Positions 49,853 through 59,426 of a stretch of DNA of 64,000 bases are shown one piece after another (within the stretch, counting starts at the first letter, position 1; each line of letters opens with the position of its first letter). Made by a program: the position numbers and the translations under genes. The stretch spans positions 806,001 through 870,000 of the forward strand of contig NZ_CP072308.1 of NCBI RefSeq assembly GCF_017726655.1, written 5' to 3'. The notes below the pieces were generated by a model. That model was not told where the DNA came from, did not search any database, and saw only the letters and a program-made list of their open reading frames with translations. The DNA is from Agrobacterium tumefaciens. GTDB lineage: Bacteria > Pseudomonadota > Alphaproteobacteria > Rhizobiales > Rhizobiaceae.

Positions 49853-51100
49853 ATGACAGCGACATTTCCTTTCCTCCAAATCGATCCCGCCACCCGCCGC
49901 GTTTCCCTTGATGCCCGCGATCCGGCCTTCTACAACGATCCGAACCCGGTTTATGCCGCGCTCCATGCACAATGTCCCACCTTCTACTGGGAAGAGCAGC
50001 GGCAATGGTTTTTCACCGGTTATGACCATGTCAGCGCCCTCCTGCGCGACCGCCGTTTCGGTCGCGAGATTCTGCATGTGGCAAGCCGCGAGGAACTGGG
50101 CCTGCCGCAGCCATTCGAGCATGTGAAGAACTTCGACCTTGCCGAGCAGCATTCGCTTCTGGAACTCGAACCGCCCGAACACACGCGCCTGCGCACCCTT
50201 ATCAACCGCGCCTTCGTTTCCCGCCATGTCGACAGGATGAAGCCGGAAATCGAGGAACTCGCCAACCGGCTGATCGATGCTTTCGAAAAGAAGGGCGAGA
50301 CGGAACTGCTCTCCTCCTACGCCGATATCATCCCGGTGACGATGATCGCCCGCATGATCGGCATTCCCGAGGCGATGGGGCCACAGCTTCTCAAATGGTC
50401 ACATGCCTATGTCGGCATGTACATGTTCAAGCGCACGCCCGAAGACGAACTTCTGGCTGACAGGGCTGCAAAGGAATTTTCGGATTATGTGCGCAGTGTG
50501 ATTGCTGAGCGCAGGGCGGAACCCAGGGACGACCTTCTGAGCCATATGATCCATACGGAGCACAAGGGCCAGTACCTGACGGATGACGAGCTGGTATCAA
50601 CAACCATCGTCCTGCTCAACGCGGGCCACGAAGCGACCGTGCACCAGATCGGCAATTCCGTGCGTATCATTCTGGAAAGCGGGATATCGCCGCAGGCCTT
50701 GTTCAACGACGAGGTCGCCACGGAACGAACGGTGGAAGAAACCCTGCGCATCTGCGCACCGGTGCACATCTTCCAGCGCTGGGTTCTGGAGCCGGTCGAG
50801 ATCGACGGCGTCACATTCAAGCGCGGCGACAAGGTGAGCCTCATTCTGGCTGCTGCCAATCTCGATCCATTGAAATTCTCCGACCCGCTGACGTTCCGGC
50901 CGGACCGGAACGAAGGCGCCAATGTCTCCTTCGGCGCCGGCATCCATTTCTGCATCGGCGCGCCGCTGGCGAGGCTGGAGCTCAATCTCGCCCTGCCGCT
51001 GCTTTTCAAACGTCTGCCCGGCCTGAAGATCGCAGAGCCGCCCAAGGTCAAGGATGTCTATCACTTCCATGGCCTGGAGCGGCTCGATCTCAGCTGGTGA
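49853..51100 (+). CDS. Cytochrome P450
   Basis: A soluble bacterial P450 monooxygenase of 415 residues. Landmarks are the I-helix LLNAGHEATVHQIGN (with A-G-x-E-x-T), the K-helix ExxR in EETLRICAPVHIF and the heme-binding loop SFGAGIHFCIGAPLARLEL with the thiolate Cys near 366. No redox partner gene is adjacent, so it must borrow a ferredoxin and reductase. The substrate cannot be told. It follows the GGDEF gene by 90 bases. Confidence 0.93.
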   Translation: MTATFPFLQIDPATRRVSLDARDPAFYNDPNPVYAALHAQCPTFYWEEQRQWFFTGYDHVSALLRDRRFGREILHVASREELGLPQPFEHVKNFDLAEQHSLLELEPPEHTRLRTLINRAFVSRHVDRMKPEIEELANRLIDAFEKKGETELLSSYADIIPVTMIARMIGIPEAMGPQLLKWSHAYVGMYMFKRTPEDELLADRAAKEFSDYVRSVIAERRAEPRDDLLSHMIHTEHKGQYLTDDELVSTTIVLLNAGHEATVHQIGNSVRIILESGISPQALFNDEVATERTVEETLRICAPVHIFQRWVLEPVEIDGVTFKRGDKVSLILAAANLDPLKFSDPLTFRPDRNEGANVSFGAGIHFCIGAPLARLELNLALPLLFKRLPGLKIAEPPKVKDVYHFHGLERLDLSW

Positions 51101-51121
51101 GCGTTGCCTGAGCTTCACGCC

Positions 51122-51880
51122 TTAGATCTGAGCGAGACCGCCATCAACCGAGAGCTCGACGCCGGTGATGTAGCTCGCCTTGGACGATGCCAGAAAAAGC
51201 ACGGCCTCGGCAATCTCGTCGGGGTCTGCCATACGACCGATCGGTGCGGCGTCTTTTAGATACGCCTCGTAACCGGCGATCTTCTCTTGGTCCAGCTTCA
51301 GGCCGTTTTCCATAATCGGCGTACGTGTCATTCCGGGACTCACCGTATTGACGCGGATGCTCCTCGCCTTCAGGTCATTGGCAAAACTGCGGGCGAATGA
51401 GCGAACGGCAGCCTTGGAGGCATTATAGGCGCTCAACCGCTCAAGGCCCTTGTTGCCGACGATGGACCCGGTGAGCACGACCGAGCCGCCATCGCGCAGG
51501 ACCGGCAGCAATGTCTGCACGGTGTAGAACACGCCCTTGACGTTAATGTCGAAAATCCGGTCGTAGAGGGCCTCGTGGGTATCGCCGAGGTCATTGTTCT
51601 CGGCGATACCAGCATTGGCAACCAGCACGTCCACTTTCCGGCCATCGGCCTCGATGCGTGCCTTGAGCCTTTCCAGATCGGAGAGATTGGCCACATCGGA
51701 CGCAAATCCGATCGCCCCCCGCCCGAGCCTGGCGACTGCGGCTTCGAGATTGGCGGCGTTACGGCCCGTCACATAAACGGCAGTGGCTCCGCCTTCCAGA
51801 GCCAACTTCGCGACGGAAAAGCCGATGCCTGTCGACCCGCCGGTAACGACCACGACCTGCCCACTGAATAATCCAGACAT
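51122..51880 (-). CDS. Short-chain dehydrogenase/reductase
   Basis: A 252-residue SDR oxidoreductase. The cofactor motif TGGSTGIG is near residue 14, NAG is in VLVANAGIAENND, and the active site YNASK lies near 153 with the catalytic Ser in VLTGSIVG. The end, ASYITGVELSVDGG, is typical. The start ATG follows GGAGTG. It is divergent from an ArsR-type regulator 100 bases away, which probably controls it. The substrate is unknown. Confidence 0.9.
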   Translation of the reverse strand: MSGLFSGQVVVVTGGSTGIGFSVAKLALEGGATAVYVTGRNAANLEAAVARLGRGAIGFASDVANLSDLERLKARIEADGRKVDVLVANAGIAENNDLGDTHEALYDRIFDINVKGVFYTVQTLLPVLRDGGSVVLTGSIVGNKGLERLSAYNASKAAVRSFARSFANDLKARSIRVNTVSPGMTRTPIMENGLKLDQEKIAGYEAYLKDAAPIGRMADPDEIAEAVLFLASSKASYITGVELSVDGGLAQI

Positions 51881-51912
51881 TGCACACTCCATGAATGTCA
51901 TCATTTCCGAAT

Positions 51913-51927
51913 TACCATAATTCGGTA
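51913..51927. promoter_or_regulatory. Candidate operator between the SDR gene and arsR-type regulator
   Basis: TACC-N7-GGTA forms a short palindrome in the 100-base gap between the divergent genes; a second AT-rich inverted repeat (TTCAATATTTCAAT) follows. ArsR-type repressors bind such dyads in shared promoters. Confidence 0.4.
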
Positions 51928-51981
51928 TTTCGGTTTTATTGAAATATTGAAGCTTGTCAATCCATATGCTACAGGCCGCTT

Positions 51982-52296
51982 ATGGCTCAGTTTTTTCATC
52001 CTGCTCGCGAAGACATCTCGCTCACCGCCGTGCTCGCCGCTCTCGGCGAACCTGCGCGCATGGGCATCGTCAGAAAATTATGGGGTTCCGAGACGGGGCA
52101 AAACTGCGGCGCGGCGGCGCCCTGCCAGGATATGCCGCGCTCCACCCTGTCCAGTCATATGCGTATTCTGCGGGAAGCCGGCTTGATTCGCACGCACAAG
52201 CAGGGCGTCGAAAATATCAGTGTTGTCCGAACAGAGGATCTCGAAGCCCGGTTTCCCGGGCTTCTGCCGTCGATCCTTAAATTCGAAGCGCAATAG
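51982..52296 (+). CDS. ArsR-family transcriptional regulator
   Basis: A 104-residue winged-helix repressor. The DNA-recognition helix is in MPRSTLSSHMRILREAGLIR and the wing in THKQGVENISVV. Two cysteines (C42 and C48, in GQNCGAAAPCQD) sit just before the recognition helix; they could sense metal or redox state, but the classical arsenic-binding CxCxxC motif is absent. It is divergent from the SDR gene and likely represses it and itself. Confidence 0.85.
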   Translation: MAQFFHPAREDISLTAVLAALGEPARMGIVRKLWGSETGQNCGAAAPCQDMPRSTLSSHMRILREAGLIRTHKQGVENISVVRTEDLEARFPGLLPSILKFEAQ

Positions 52297-52317
52297 GCGC
52301 TGGAAAACACCCGGCTC

Positions 52318-52662
52318 TCACAGCCGGATGACGTAATCCTTCCGCGTGGTTTCCACCACCTCCCAGGTTCCGGTAAAGCCTGGACGGAGAATGACGCGGT
52401 CGCCGGCCCTCAGCTCACGCGGTGTGCCACCGTCTTCGGTCAGGATGGAGTGGCCCTCGAGAATGTTGAAATACTCCCATTCCTCGTAGACCACCCGCCA
52501 TTTGCCGGGCGTGGACTGCCAGATGCCGGCGTAGGTGCCGCCCGGCGCCTCCTCCAGATTCCACGTGGTGAATTTGGGGTCGCCGGAAAGCAGCCTATCA
52601 GGCGCAGGCGCACCGTGCTCCACCTCGACGCTGCTGTCTTCAAAAGGCACGAGATTTGTCAT
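52318..52662 (-). CDS. Cupin-domain protein (DUF861/Cupin_3)
   Basis: A 114-residue small beta-barrel protein. The pattern GIWQSTPGKWRVVYEEWEYF, with the ILEGHSILTEDGG turn and GDRVILRPGFTGTWEVVE, matches the Cupin_3 family, which includes ureidoglycolate-type enzymes and many of unknown function. It is just 12 bases after the sulfhydrylase gene, so the two may be co-transcribed. The substrate is unknown. Confidence 0.85.
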   Translation of the reverse strand: MTNLVPFEDSSVEVEHGAPAPDRLLSGDPKFTTWNLEEAPGGTYAGIWQSTPGKWRVVYEEWEYFNILEGHSILTEDGGTPRELRAGDRVILRPGFTGTWEVVETTRKDYVIRL

Positions 52663-52674
52663 AGCCGCAGGTCC

Positions 52675-53958
52675 TCAGACTTTCGACAGCGACTGTTCGA
52701 GGTCTGCGATGATGTCCTTGACGTCCTCAATGCCGATCGAAAGGCGAACCACATCCGGTCCTGCACCCGCCGCCGTCTGCTGTTCCGGCGTCAGCTGCGC
52801 ATGGGTCGTGGATGCGGGATGGATGACGAGGGAGCGCGTATCGCCGATATTCGCAAGATGGGAGAAGAGTTGCAGCCCTTCCACCAGCGCCTTGCCGGCC
52901 GCGTAGCCGCCCTTAACACCAAAGGTGAAAACGGAGCCCGCGCCCTTCGGGGAATATTGCTGCTGAAGAGCGTGGTTATCGCTATCTTCAAGACCGGCAT
53001 AATTCACCCAGCCCACCTTGGGATGTGCCTTCAACCATTTGGCAACGGCAAGCGCATTGTCGGAGTGGCGCTGAACGCGTAGCGGCAGGGTTTCGATACC
53101 GGTCAGAATGAGGAAAGCATTGAAGGGTGAGATCGCCGGGCCGAGGTCGCGCAATCCGAGAACGCGGCAGGCTATGGCGAAGGCGAAATTGCCAAATGTC
53201 TGGTGCAGCACCACGCCGGAATATTCCGGCCGCGGCTGCGACAGCGCCGGATATCGGTCCGTTGCAGACCAGTCGAAGGTGCCGCCGTCAACGATGATAC
53301 CGCCCATGGAATTGCCGTGGCCGCCGAGGAATTTCGTCAGCGAATGCAACACGATGTCGGCACCGTGTTCGAGCGGTCGCAGCAGATAGGGGCTCGCCAT
53401 GGTGTTATCGACAATCAACGGCAGGCCGTGGCGGTGGGCAACCTCGGCAATGGCGGCGATATCCACGAAGGTGCCGCCGGGGTTGGCAAGGCTCTCGATG
53501 AAAACCGCGCGCGTGCGCTCGTCAATCTGCGCCTCGAAGCTCGCGGGATCAGCAGCGTCAGCCCAGCGCACCTGCCAGTCAAAACCCTTGAAGGCATGGC
53601 CGAACTGGTTGATCGAACCGCCATAAAGCTGGCGCGCCGCGACGAAATTGTCGCCATGCTGCAGAAGCGTGTGGAAGACGAGCAATTGCGCCGCATGACC
53701 GGACGCGACGGAAAGCGCCGCCGTCCCGCCTTCAAGCGCTGCCACGCGTTCTTCGAGCACGGCCTGTGTGGGGTTCATGATGCGGGTATATATATTGCCG
53801 AACTCTTTTAGTCCGAAAAGGGCTGCGGCGTGGTCCGAATCGCGGAAGGCATAGGCCGTGGTCTGATAAATCGGTGTCGCGCGTGCGCCGGTTGTCGGAT
53901 CAGGTTGTGCCCCCGCATGGACGGCCAGTGTCGAAAATCCGGGATTGCTGCTCGACAT
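52675..53958 (-). CDS. metY: O-acetylhomoserine sulfhydrylase (PLP-dependent)
   Basis: Forms homocysteine from O-acetyl- or O-succinylhomoserine and sulfide. The 427-residue protein is a Cys/Met-metabolism PLP enzyme with NPTQAVLEERVAALEGG at the N-terminus and the PLP Lys in HSLTKFLGGHGNSMGG. The length and sequences such as NQFGHAFKGFDWQVRW fit the MetY branch. It lies between a CoA-binding protein and a cupin gene, all on minus. Confidence 0.93.
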   Translation of the reverse strand: MSSSNPGFSTLAVHAGAQPDPTTGARATPIYQTTAYAFRDSDHAAALFGLKEFGNIYTRIMNPTQAVLEERVAALEGGTAALSVASGHAAQLLVFHTLLQHGDNFVAARQLYGGSINQFGHAFKGFDWQVRWADAADPASFEAQIDERTRAVFIESLANPGGTFVDIAAIAEVAHRHGLPLIVDNTMASPYLLRPLEHGADIVLHSLTKFLGGHGNSMGGIIVDGGTFDWSATDRYPALSQPRPEYSGVVLHQTFGNFAFAIACRVLGLRDLGPAISPFNAFLILTGIETLPLRVQRHSDNALAVAKWLKAHPKVGWVNYAGLEDSDNHALQQQYSPKGAGSVFTFGVKGGYAAGKALVEGLQLFSHLANIGDTRSLVIHPASTTHAQLTPEQQTAAGAGPDVVRLSIGIEDVKDIIADLEQSLSKV

Positions 53959-53985
53959 GATGTTTCCTCCGTTGGAATTTTGGAG

Positions 53986-54024
53986 GGATCATAATGCCTT
54001 GCCGCCAAATGATAAGTCTGATCC
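53986..54024 (-). other. Hairpin in the metY 5' region
   Basis: On the minus strand GGATCA...TGATCC pair over a 27-base loop, 28 bases before the metY ATG. The loop contains TTATCATTTGGCGGCAAGG. It could be an operator or RNA element. It does not match the SAM-II riboswitch as I know it. Confidence 0.3.
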
Positions 54025-54031
54025 GTACTAA

Positions 54032-54466
54032 CTATCTTGTAATATTGAGACGCGGATACTCAATTGCGGGGCAACGGTCCATCACGACATCCATGCCGTA
54101 GGCTTCCGCCTTGGCTGCGGCGTTGTCATCGCGAACGGAAAGCTGGCCCCATATCACCGACGGTCGCTCCGGCAGTACTATCGCCTCTTCAACGATAGCC
54201 GACAGATAATCCCGCGCACGAAAGACGTCGACCATATCCACGGGCTCGGGAATATCGGCGAGCCGTGCGTAGACCTTCTGGCCCAATATCTCCTTGCCAG
54301 CCTGACCGGGATTGACGGGAAACACACGGTAACCCTTTGACAGCAGAAAGCGCATCACGCCGTGGCTCGGCCGGCCCGGGTTAGGGGACGCGCCGAGCAG
54401 CGCAATCGTTTTGACGTCGGTGAGAATTTTCCTGATGTAGTCGGGCTCGTAATGATCATGCTGCAT
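54032..54466 (-). CDS. CoA-binding (Rossmann-fold) protein
   Basis: A 144-residue protein of the CoA_binding_2 family, resembling YccU/YneT. The nucleotide loop is IALLGASPNPGRPSHGVMRF, followed by GYRVFPVNPG and the acidic VDMVDVFR. These proteins bind CoA or a nucleotide, but no activity is established. It precedes metY by 73 bases in the same direction. Confidence 0.9.
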   Translation of the reverse strand: MQHDHYEPDYIRKILTDVKTIALLGASPNPGRPSHGVMRFLLSKGYRVFPVNPGQAGKEILGQKVYARLADIPEPVDMVDVFRARDYLSAIVEEAIVLPERPSVIWGQLSVRDDNAAAKAEAYGMDVVMDRCPAIEYPRLNITR

Positions 54467-55306
54467 GTCAACTTCTCCCTTTCCAGGTGTCTCGCGGTTG
54501 ACAGGCGCGCGCTCACCTCTTTCATCTGGTTATTTGATGCGTTAGGCCAGCCTGCATGGTCGAACACGTCTCTTCGATATAGGTCCGGGTCTTCCATCTA
54601 GGAAGGCTAGCGGGCAGCTTTAATCCTGCTCCATAGAAATTCATCCTCGAACCACGACTCTGGCGGACAAGCGCACGAACCACAAAACGCAAAACCATTT
54701 CATAAGACACGAAAACGCGGATGAAATTGACTGCATTCCTCAGCTTTTGAATATAACGATGAGCGCCGACGAGGGCCGCCGAAAACAACATAAGCGTGCA
54801 CACGGAGCGCCCTTCGTCTCCTGTTTGTTTTCATTCCGTTCACACTTGAATTAGCGATACCTAATTTTCACAAAGTTATGACCTAAATCGATCGTGGCGA
54901 AAACCTGTAACGATATAGGACATAAAACTGGCGCATTATGAAATTTCTTTTCACTCTGACATCAACGGAAAGACTTTGGCAGCTCCAAGGGAATACAATC
55001 AGATTCTCGCGCTTGACGTGCTTCGGCAACGTTATCAGGGCTCAGAAAACGCTTCCTCACCATCGCCGAGATCGCCATTTTCTCCATGGAATTGACCAAG
55101 GCGCCAACGCAAAATCATTCCAAGGAGAGATCACGCGCAGAAAGGATATTTTTTGCGCGCGTAAAGATTTGGCGCCATGAAGTTAGCCGACTGCCTTCAA
55201 CGCTCGTGGTTGCGCCGCAAAGCGCCCGGACCAGGTCTAAAATCGATTCCGGTTTTCAGGCTGATGCTGTAGGCTGCAAAAAGTTGCCCGCAAGCGAGTC
55301 TTTACC
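54467..55306. other. Gene-poor, AT-richer region
   Basis: About 840 bases without a recognisable gene. Several open frames of 80-93 codons occur (for example GTG 54803 to 54522 on minus and ATG 54938 to 55180 on plus). They have no good ribosome site and no resemblance I know. Base composition is lower in GC than the neighbours from about 54620 to 55060, suggesting non-coding or acquired DNA. Confidence 0.5.
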
Positions 55307-56143
55307 GTGACAATCGACATTCTTCTTCTGGTGCTTCTGGGCGCGATGCTGCATGCCGGATGGAATGCGCTGGTTAAATCGGGAACCGACAAATCACTGG
55401 ATGCATCTCTGATCGCGGCGGGCGCTGCGGCCTGTTCGCTGCCCTTTCTGCCGTTCCTGCCGTTGCCCTCGCCTGTCGCCGTTCCTTTTCTGGTCGCGTC
55501 CGCCGTCCTGCAATTCGCTTACTTCCGCCTTGTGGCCGCCGCCTATACGATCGGTGACATCGGGCTCGTCTATCCCGTCATGCGCGGTGTTGCGCCTTTG
55601 ATCGTTGCGGCGACGAGCAGCCTGTTCCTGAGCGAGGTTTTAAGTCCCCTCGCCCTCGCTGGCATTGCCATCATCTCCGCGGGCATCCTGACGCTCGCTT
55701 TCGAAGCCCGGCGGGGCGGTGGAAAGGCAATCCTCGTCGCCCTCCTCAATGCCTTCGTAATCGCCTCCTACACATTCGTGGATGGCGTTGGCGCAAGGCT
55801 CTCTGGCAACGCCATCTCCTATACGCTGTGGATGTCGCTTCTGCCGCCGGTACTTTTGTTCGGCTTCGCCTTTTTCCAGCGCGGCGTCGGGCCAGTCATG
55901 CGGCATGTCGGACGCAACTGGTGGCGCGGCCTGATCGGCGGCTTCGGATCCATTCTCTCTTATGGGCTCGCCCTTTACGCTATGACGAAGGCGCCCGTCG
56001 CCGTCGTCGCGGCGCTCCGAGAGACCTCCATTCTTTTTGCGCTGGTGATCTCCGTGGTTATCCTCAAGGAGCGCGCGAGCATCTGGCGTTACCTCGCCGG
56101 CGGCATCATTGCAGCGGGCGTTCTGGTGATGCGGCTAGGATAA
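55307..56143 (+). CDS. EamA/DMT-superfamily transporter
   Basis: A 278-residue inner-membrane protein with about ten hydrophobic segments, in two repeats of five. The first repeat ends LSPLALAGIAIISAGILTLA and the second LKERASIWRYLAGGIIAAGV, the usual DMT pattern; Pro and Gly occur in helices as in EamA exporters. The start is GTG with no strong ribosome site. The substrate is not evident. Confidence 0.85.
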   Translation: MTIDILLLVLLGAMLHAGWNALVKSGTDKSLDASLIAAGAAACSLPFLPFLPLPSPVAVPFLVASAVLQFAYFRLVAAAYTIGDIGLVYPVMRGVAPLIVAATSSLFLSEVLSPLALAGIAIISAGILTLAFEARRGGGKAILVALLNAFVIASYTFVDGVGARLSGNAISYTLWMSLLPPVLLFGFAFFQRGVGPVMRHVGRNWWRGLIGGFGSILSYGLALYAMTKAPVAVVAALRETSILFALVISVVILKERASIWRYLAGGIIAAGVLVMRLG

Positions 56144-56341
56144 AATAAATCAGTTTTGTGGGGTAAAATATTACCACATACATAACTATATGATTTCATT
56201 TGCTTATTTTTACGGCCCGCAAATTCGTTCATATTGACGCTTTGGCTCGCGCACCGTATAAGCGCGCCAGATCGGATTCCAGCCGGAATAGGGTCATTTG
56301 CGGTTGTCTTTAATGGCAACCAAACCAAGCAACAAGAAACG

Positions 56342-56372
56342 CCCGTATGCTCTTCCTGAAGAGGATGACGGG
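56342..56372 (+). promoter_or_regulatory. Stem-loop in the rplM leader
   Basis: In the RNA, CCCGT (56342-56346) pairs with ACGGG (56368-56372) and CTCTTC (56350-56355) with GAAGAG (56358-56363), making a long, nearly continuous hairpin 23 bases before the rplM ATG. Such leaders can bind ribosomal protein L13 or similar for autoregulation. This is a structural observation only. Confidence 0.4.
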
Positions 56373-56394
56373 TCCACGTTAGAAAGTGAAATTC

Positions 56395-56859
56395 ATGTCT
56401 ACTTTCGTTCAGAAGCCCGCTGAGGTGGAGAAGAAGTGGGTCATCATCGACGCCGAAGGCCTCGTTGTTGGTCGCCTCGCCACCATCGTTGCAACCCGCC
56501 TGCGCGGCAAGCACAAGGCTACCTACACCCCCCACGTTGATGATGGCGACAACGTCATCGTTATCAACGCGGAAAAGGTTGCCCTCACCGGCAAGAAGTA
56601 TTCCGACAAGAAGTACTACTGGCACACCGGTCACCCGGGTGGCATCAAGGAGCGTACGGCTCGCCAGATCATCGAAGGCCGCTTCCCGGAGCGCGTCGTT
56701 GAAAAGGCCGTCGAGCGCATGATCCCGCGCGGTCCGCTCGGCCGTCGTCAGATGAAGAACCTGCGCGTTTACGCTGGTTCCAACCACCCGCACGAAGCAC
56801 AGCAGCCGGTCGTTCTCGACGTTGCCGCGCTCAACAAGAAGAACGTAAGGAGCGCCTGA
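56395..56859 (+). CDS. rplM: 50S ribosomal protein L13
   Basis: An early-assembling 50S protein, 154 residues. Typical stretches are [40 protein letters not shown], the [10 protein letters not shown] loop and [20 protein letters not shown]. The ATG is used; a GTG 3 codons upstream is possible. It is followed by rpsI with only 2 bases between, the conserved rplM-rpsI operon. Confidence 0.98.
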   Translation: MSTFVQKPAEVEKKWVIIDAEGLVVGRLATIVATRLRGKHKATYTPHVDDGDNVIVINAEKVALTGKKYSDKKYYWHTGHPGGIKERTARQIIEGRFPERVVEKAVERMIPRGPLGRRQMKNLRVYAGSNHPHEAQQPVVLDVAALNKKNVRSA

Positions 56860-56861
56860 TA

Positions 56862-57329
56862 ATGGCCGATCTTTCCTCTCTGAAAGACCTCGCCCCGGCA
56901 TCGGAAGCTTCGGCTCCCGTGCACGTCCGCAAGGTTGACACCCTCGGCCGCTCCTATGCGACCGGCAAGCGCAAGAACGCTGTAGCCCGCGTATGGGTCA
57001 AGGCCGGTTCTGGCAAGATCATCATCAACGGCCGCGATTTCACCACGTATTTCGCACGTCCGGTTCTGCAGATGATCCTCCAGCAGCCGATCGTCGCCGC
57101 TGCCCGTACGGGTCAGTTCGACATCATCGCCACCGTTGCCGGTGGTGGTCTCTCCGGTCAGGCCGGTGCCGTTCGTCACGGCCTGTCCAAGGCCCTCACC
57201 TACTTCGAACCGGGCCTGCGCTCCGTTCTGAAGAAGGGCGGCTTCCTGACCCGCGACAGCCGCGTTGTCGAGCGTAAGAAGTACGGTAAGGCCAAGGCCC
57301 GCCGTTCGTTCCAGTTCTCCAAGCGCTAA
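56862..57329 (+). CDS. rpsI: 30S ribosomal protein S9
   Basis: A 155-residue protein of the small subunit. The body has [20 protein letters not shown] and the end [10 protein letters not shown], whose last Lys/Arg contact the P-site tRNA. The N-terminal ~30 residues ([20 protein letters not shown]) are an extension common in rhizobial S9. It ends about 30 bases before a strong terminator. Confidence 0.98.
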   Translation: MADLSSLKDLAPASEASAPVHVRKVDTLGRSYATGKRKNAVARVWVKAGSGKIIINGRDFTTYFARPVLQMILQQPIVAAARTGQFDIIATVAGGGLSGQAGAVRHGLSKALTYFEPGLRSVLKKGGFLTRDSRVVERKKYGKAKARRSFQFSKR

Positions 57330-57362
57330 TCGCTTACCGGAACGGTTCGTTCAGAACTTCGG

Positions 57363-57390
57363 AAGGCGGGGCTTCGGCTCCGCCTTTTTT
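57363..57390 (+). terminator. Rho-independent terminator after rpsI
   Basis: A 10-bp stem (AAGGCGGGGC / GCTCCGCCTT, one G-T pair) capped by the stable TTCG tetraloop and followed by six T. Confidence 0.92.
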
Positions 57391-57459
57391 CATGGCATTC
57401 CTCCCTTGTTTTTTGAGCGCGAAGACAGCAACCTCGACGCAAAACGCAAGGGGTGAACA

Positions 57460-58413
57460 ATGCCATCCAAAACAATCGACCACGCCTTCACCGCGACGAG
57501 CCTTACATCGGCCGCTACCGACCCCACCCATGCGGGCGTGCTGTCCTTCATGCGGCGGAGATATACGAAAAACCTCAAGGGTGTTTCGACGGTCGTGTGG
57601 GGGATCCCGTTTGATGCCGCGACATCCAATCGTCCCGGCGCGCGTTTCGGGCCGCAAGCGATCCGCCGCGCCTCGGCGATCTTCGACAATGATCCGCAAT
57701 ATCCCTTCGCGCGCGATCTTTTTGCGCATATGCCGACCGTCGATTATGGCGACTGCCTGCTTGACTACGGCAACCACTGGAAAACGCCTGACACGATCGA
57801 GAAGGAAGCGCGGTCGATCATCTCCAAGACGGATTATCTGCTGACGCTGGGCGGCGATCATTTCATTACCTGGCCGTTGCTGAAGGCCCATGTCGCCAAG
57901 CACGGGCCCCTGGCGTTGGTGCAGTTCGACGCGCATCAGGATACCTGGTTTGACGATGGCAAGCGCATCGATCATGGTTCCTTCGTGGCGCGCGCTGTGC
58001 GGGATGGGTTGATCGACGCGGATCGATCCATCCAGATTGGCATCCGCACCCACGCCCCGGAAGATTTCGGCATCCGCATTCTCCACGGTTACGAGGTGGA
58101 AGAAATGCGGGCGAGCGATATCGCTTCGCTGATCGTCAAGCACACGGCTGGCATGCCTGCCTACCTGACCTTCGATATCGATTGCCTCGACCCCGCCTTT
58201 GCACCGGGAACAGGCACGCCTGTGGCTGGTGGGCCGACCAGTGCGAAAATTCTCTCCGTTTTGCGCGGGCTTGGCCAGCTCGATATTCGCGGCTCTGATG
58301 TGGTGGAGATCGCACCCGCTTATGACCACGCGGATATTACCGCCATTGCCGGAGCGACCGTTGCAATGTATATGCTTGGCCTGCGCGCCGAACGGCTGGC
58401 CAAGGCTGGCTGA
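57460..58413 (+). CDS. speB: Agmatinase / ureohydrolase (arginase family)
   Basis: A 317-residue dinuclear manganese enzyme that hydrolyses a guanidino compound to urea. The metal ligands are in [21 protein letters not shown] and [19 protein letters not shown]. The N-terminal [19 protein letters not shown] is the usual agmatinase pattern, pointing to agmatine to putrescine. The ATG follows AAGGGG. The next gene is argC (arginine biosynthesis), so it fits an arginine/polyamine neighbourhood. Other guanidino substrates cannot be excluded. Confidence 0.9.
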   Translation: MPSKTIDHAFTATSLTSAATDPTHAGVLSFMRRRYTKNLKGVSTVVWGIPFDAATSNRPGARFGPQAIRRASAIFDNDPQYPFARDLFAHMPTVDYGDCLLDYGNHWKTPDTIEKEARSIISKTDYLLTLGGDHFITWPLLKAHVAKHGPLALVQFDAHQDTWFDDGKRIDHGSFVARAVRDGLIDADRSIQIGIRTHAPEDFGIRILHGYEVEEMRASDIASLIVKHTAGMPAYLTFDIDCLDPAFAPGTGTPVAGGPTSAKILSVLRGLGQLDIRGSDVVEIAPAYDHADITAIAGATVAMYMLGLRAERLAKAG

Positions 58414-58483
58414 CAAAGACAACGGCGCTTGCCAAACTGATTCCGAATACTCTCGCAACACTTTGAAAAGTCAGGACAAGGAC

Positions 58484-59416
58484 ATGACAGCGAAGATCTT
58501 CATCGATGGCGAACACGGCACCACGGGTCTGCAGATCCGCACGCGCCTTGCCGGTCGCCGCGATATCGAGCTGCTGTCCATTCCGGAAGCCGAGCGTCGC
58601 AATGCGGCGATGCGCGAGGATATGCTCAACAATGCCGACATTTCGATCCTGTGCCTGCCCGACGATGCGTCGCGGGAAGCGGTCTCTATGGTCGCTGGCA
58701 ACAATAATGTCCGCATCATCGATACCTCGACCGCCTATCGCGTCCATCAGGACTGGGCCTATGGCTTTGCCGAAATGGATAAGGATCAGGGCGAAAAGGT
58801 TCGTTCCGCTCGCCTCGTCGCCAATCCGGGCTGCTACCCGACCGGTGCGATCGCACTTCTGCGCCCCCTGCGCGCCGCTGGGCTCCTGCCCGACGGTTAT
58901 CCTGTCAGCGTCAACGCGGTTTCCGGTTACACTGGCGGCGGCAAGCAGATGATCGCGCAGATGGAAGACCAGAGCCGCGACGACGCCATCAGCGCCAACA
59001 ATTTCCTGTATGGCCTGACGCTCAAGCACAAGCATGTGCCGGAAATGACGATTCATGGCCAGCTCGACCGCGCGCCGCTGTTTTCGCCCTCTGTCGGTCG
59101 CTTCCCGCAAGGCATGATCGTCCAGGTGCCGCTGTTCGCGGCCGACTTGGCGGAAGGCACTGATATCGAAACGATCCATGCGGCACTCACCGCCCACTAT
59201 GCGGGACAGGATATCGTCAGCGTCGTACCTCTGTCCGAGAGCAAGGGGTTGGCGCGTATCGATGCCGAGGAATTGGCTGGCAAGGACACGATGAAGCTCT
59301 TCGTCTTCGGTACCGAGGACGGTGAGCATATCAATCTCGTGGCGCTGCTTGACAATCTCGGCAAAGGCGCATCCGGTGCTGCCGTGCAGAACATGGAACT
59401 GATGCTCTCTGCATGA
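58484..59416 (+). CDS. argC: N-acetyl-gamma-glutamyl-phosphate reductase (short type 2)
   Basis: Reduces N-acetylglutamyl phosphate in arginine biosynthesis using NADPH. The 310-residue protein has the N-terminal [18 protein letters not shown] and active-site Cys in [16 protein letters not shown]. It is the shorter type 2 ArgC found in rhizobia, with less than the 340 residues of E. coli. The ATG follows AGGACAAGG; the frame is open further upstream, where it overlaps speB. Confidence 0.96.
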   Translation: MTAKIFIDGEHGTTGLQIRTRLAGRRDIELLSIPEAERRNAAMREDMLNNADISILCLPDDASREAVSMVAGNNNVRIIDTSTAYRVHQDWAYGFAEMDKDQGEKVRSARLVANPGCYPTGAIALLRPLRAAGLLPDGYPVSVNAVSGYTGGGKQMIAQMEDQSRDDAISANNFLYGLTLKHKHVPEMTIHGQLDRAPLFSPSVGRFPQGMIVQVPLFAADLAEGTDIETIHAALTAHYAGQDIVSVVPLSESKGLARIDAEELAGKDTMKLFVFGTEDGEHINLVALLDNLGKGASGAAVQNMELMLSA

Positions 59417-59426
59417 GAAGTTTCTC

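Noticed and set aside
53959..54031. SAM-II riboswitch before metY
   Set aside because: The conserved SAM-II core and pseudoknot as I know them are not present; only a simple hairpin is seen.
54522..54803. Minus-strand frame of 93 codons starting at GTG
   Set aside because: No ribosome site near the GTG and no recognisable family; kept only as part of the gap description.
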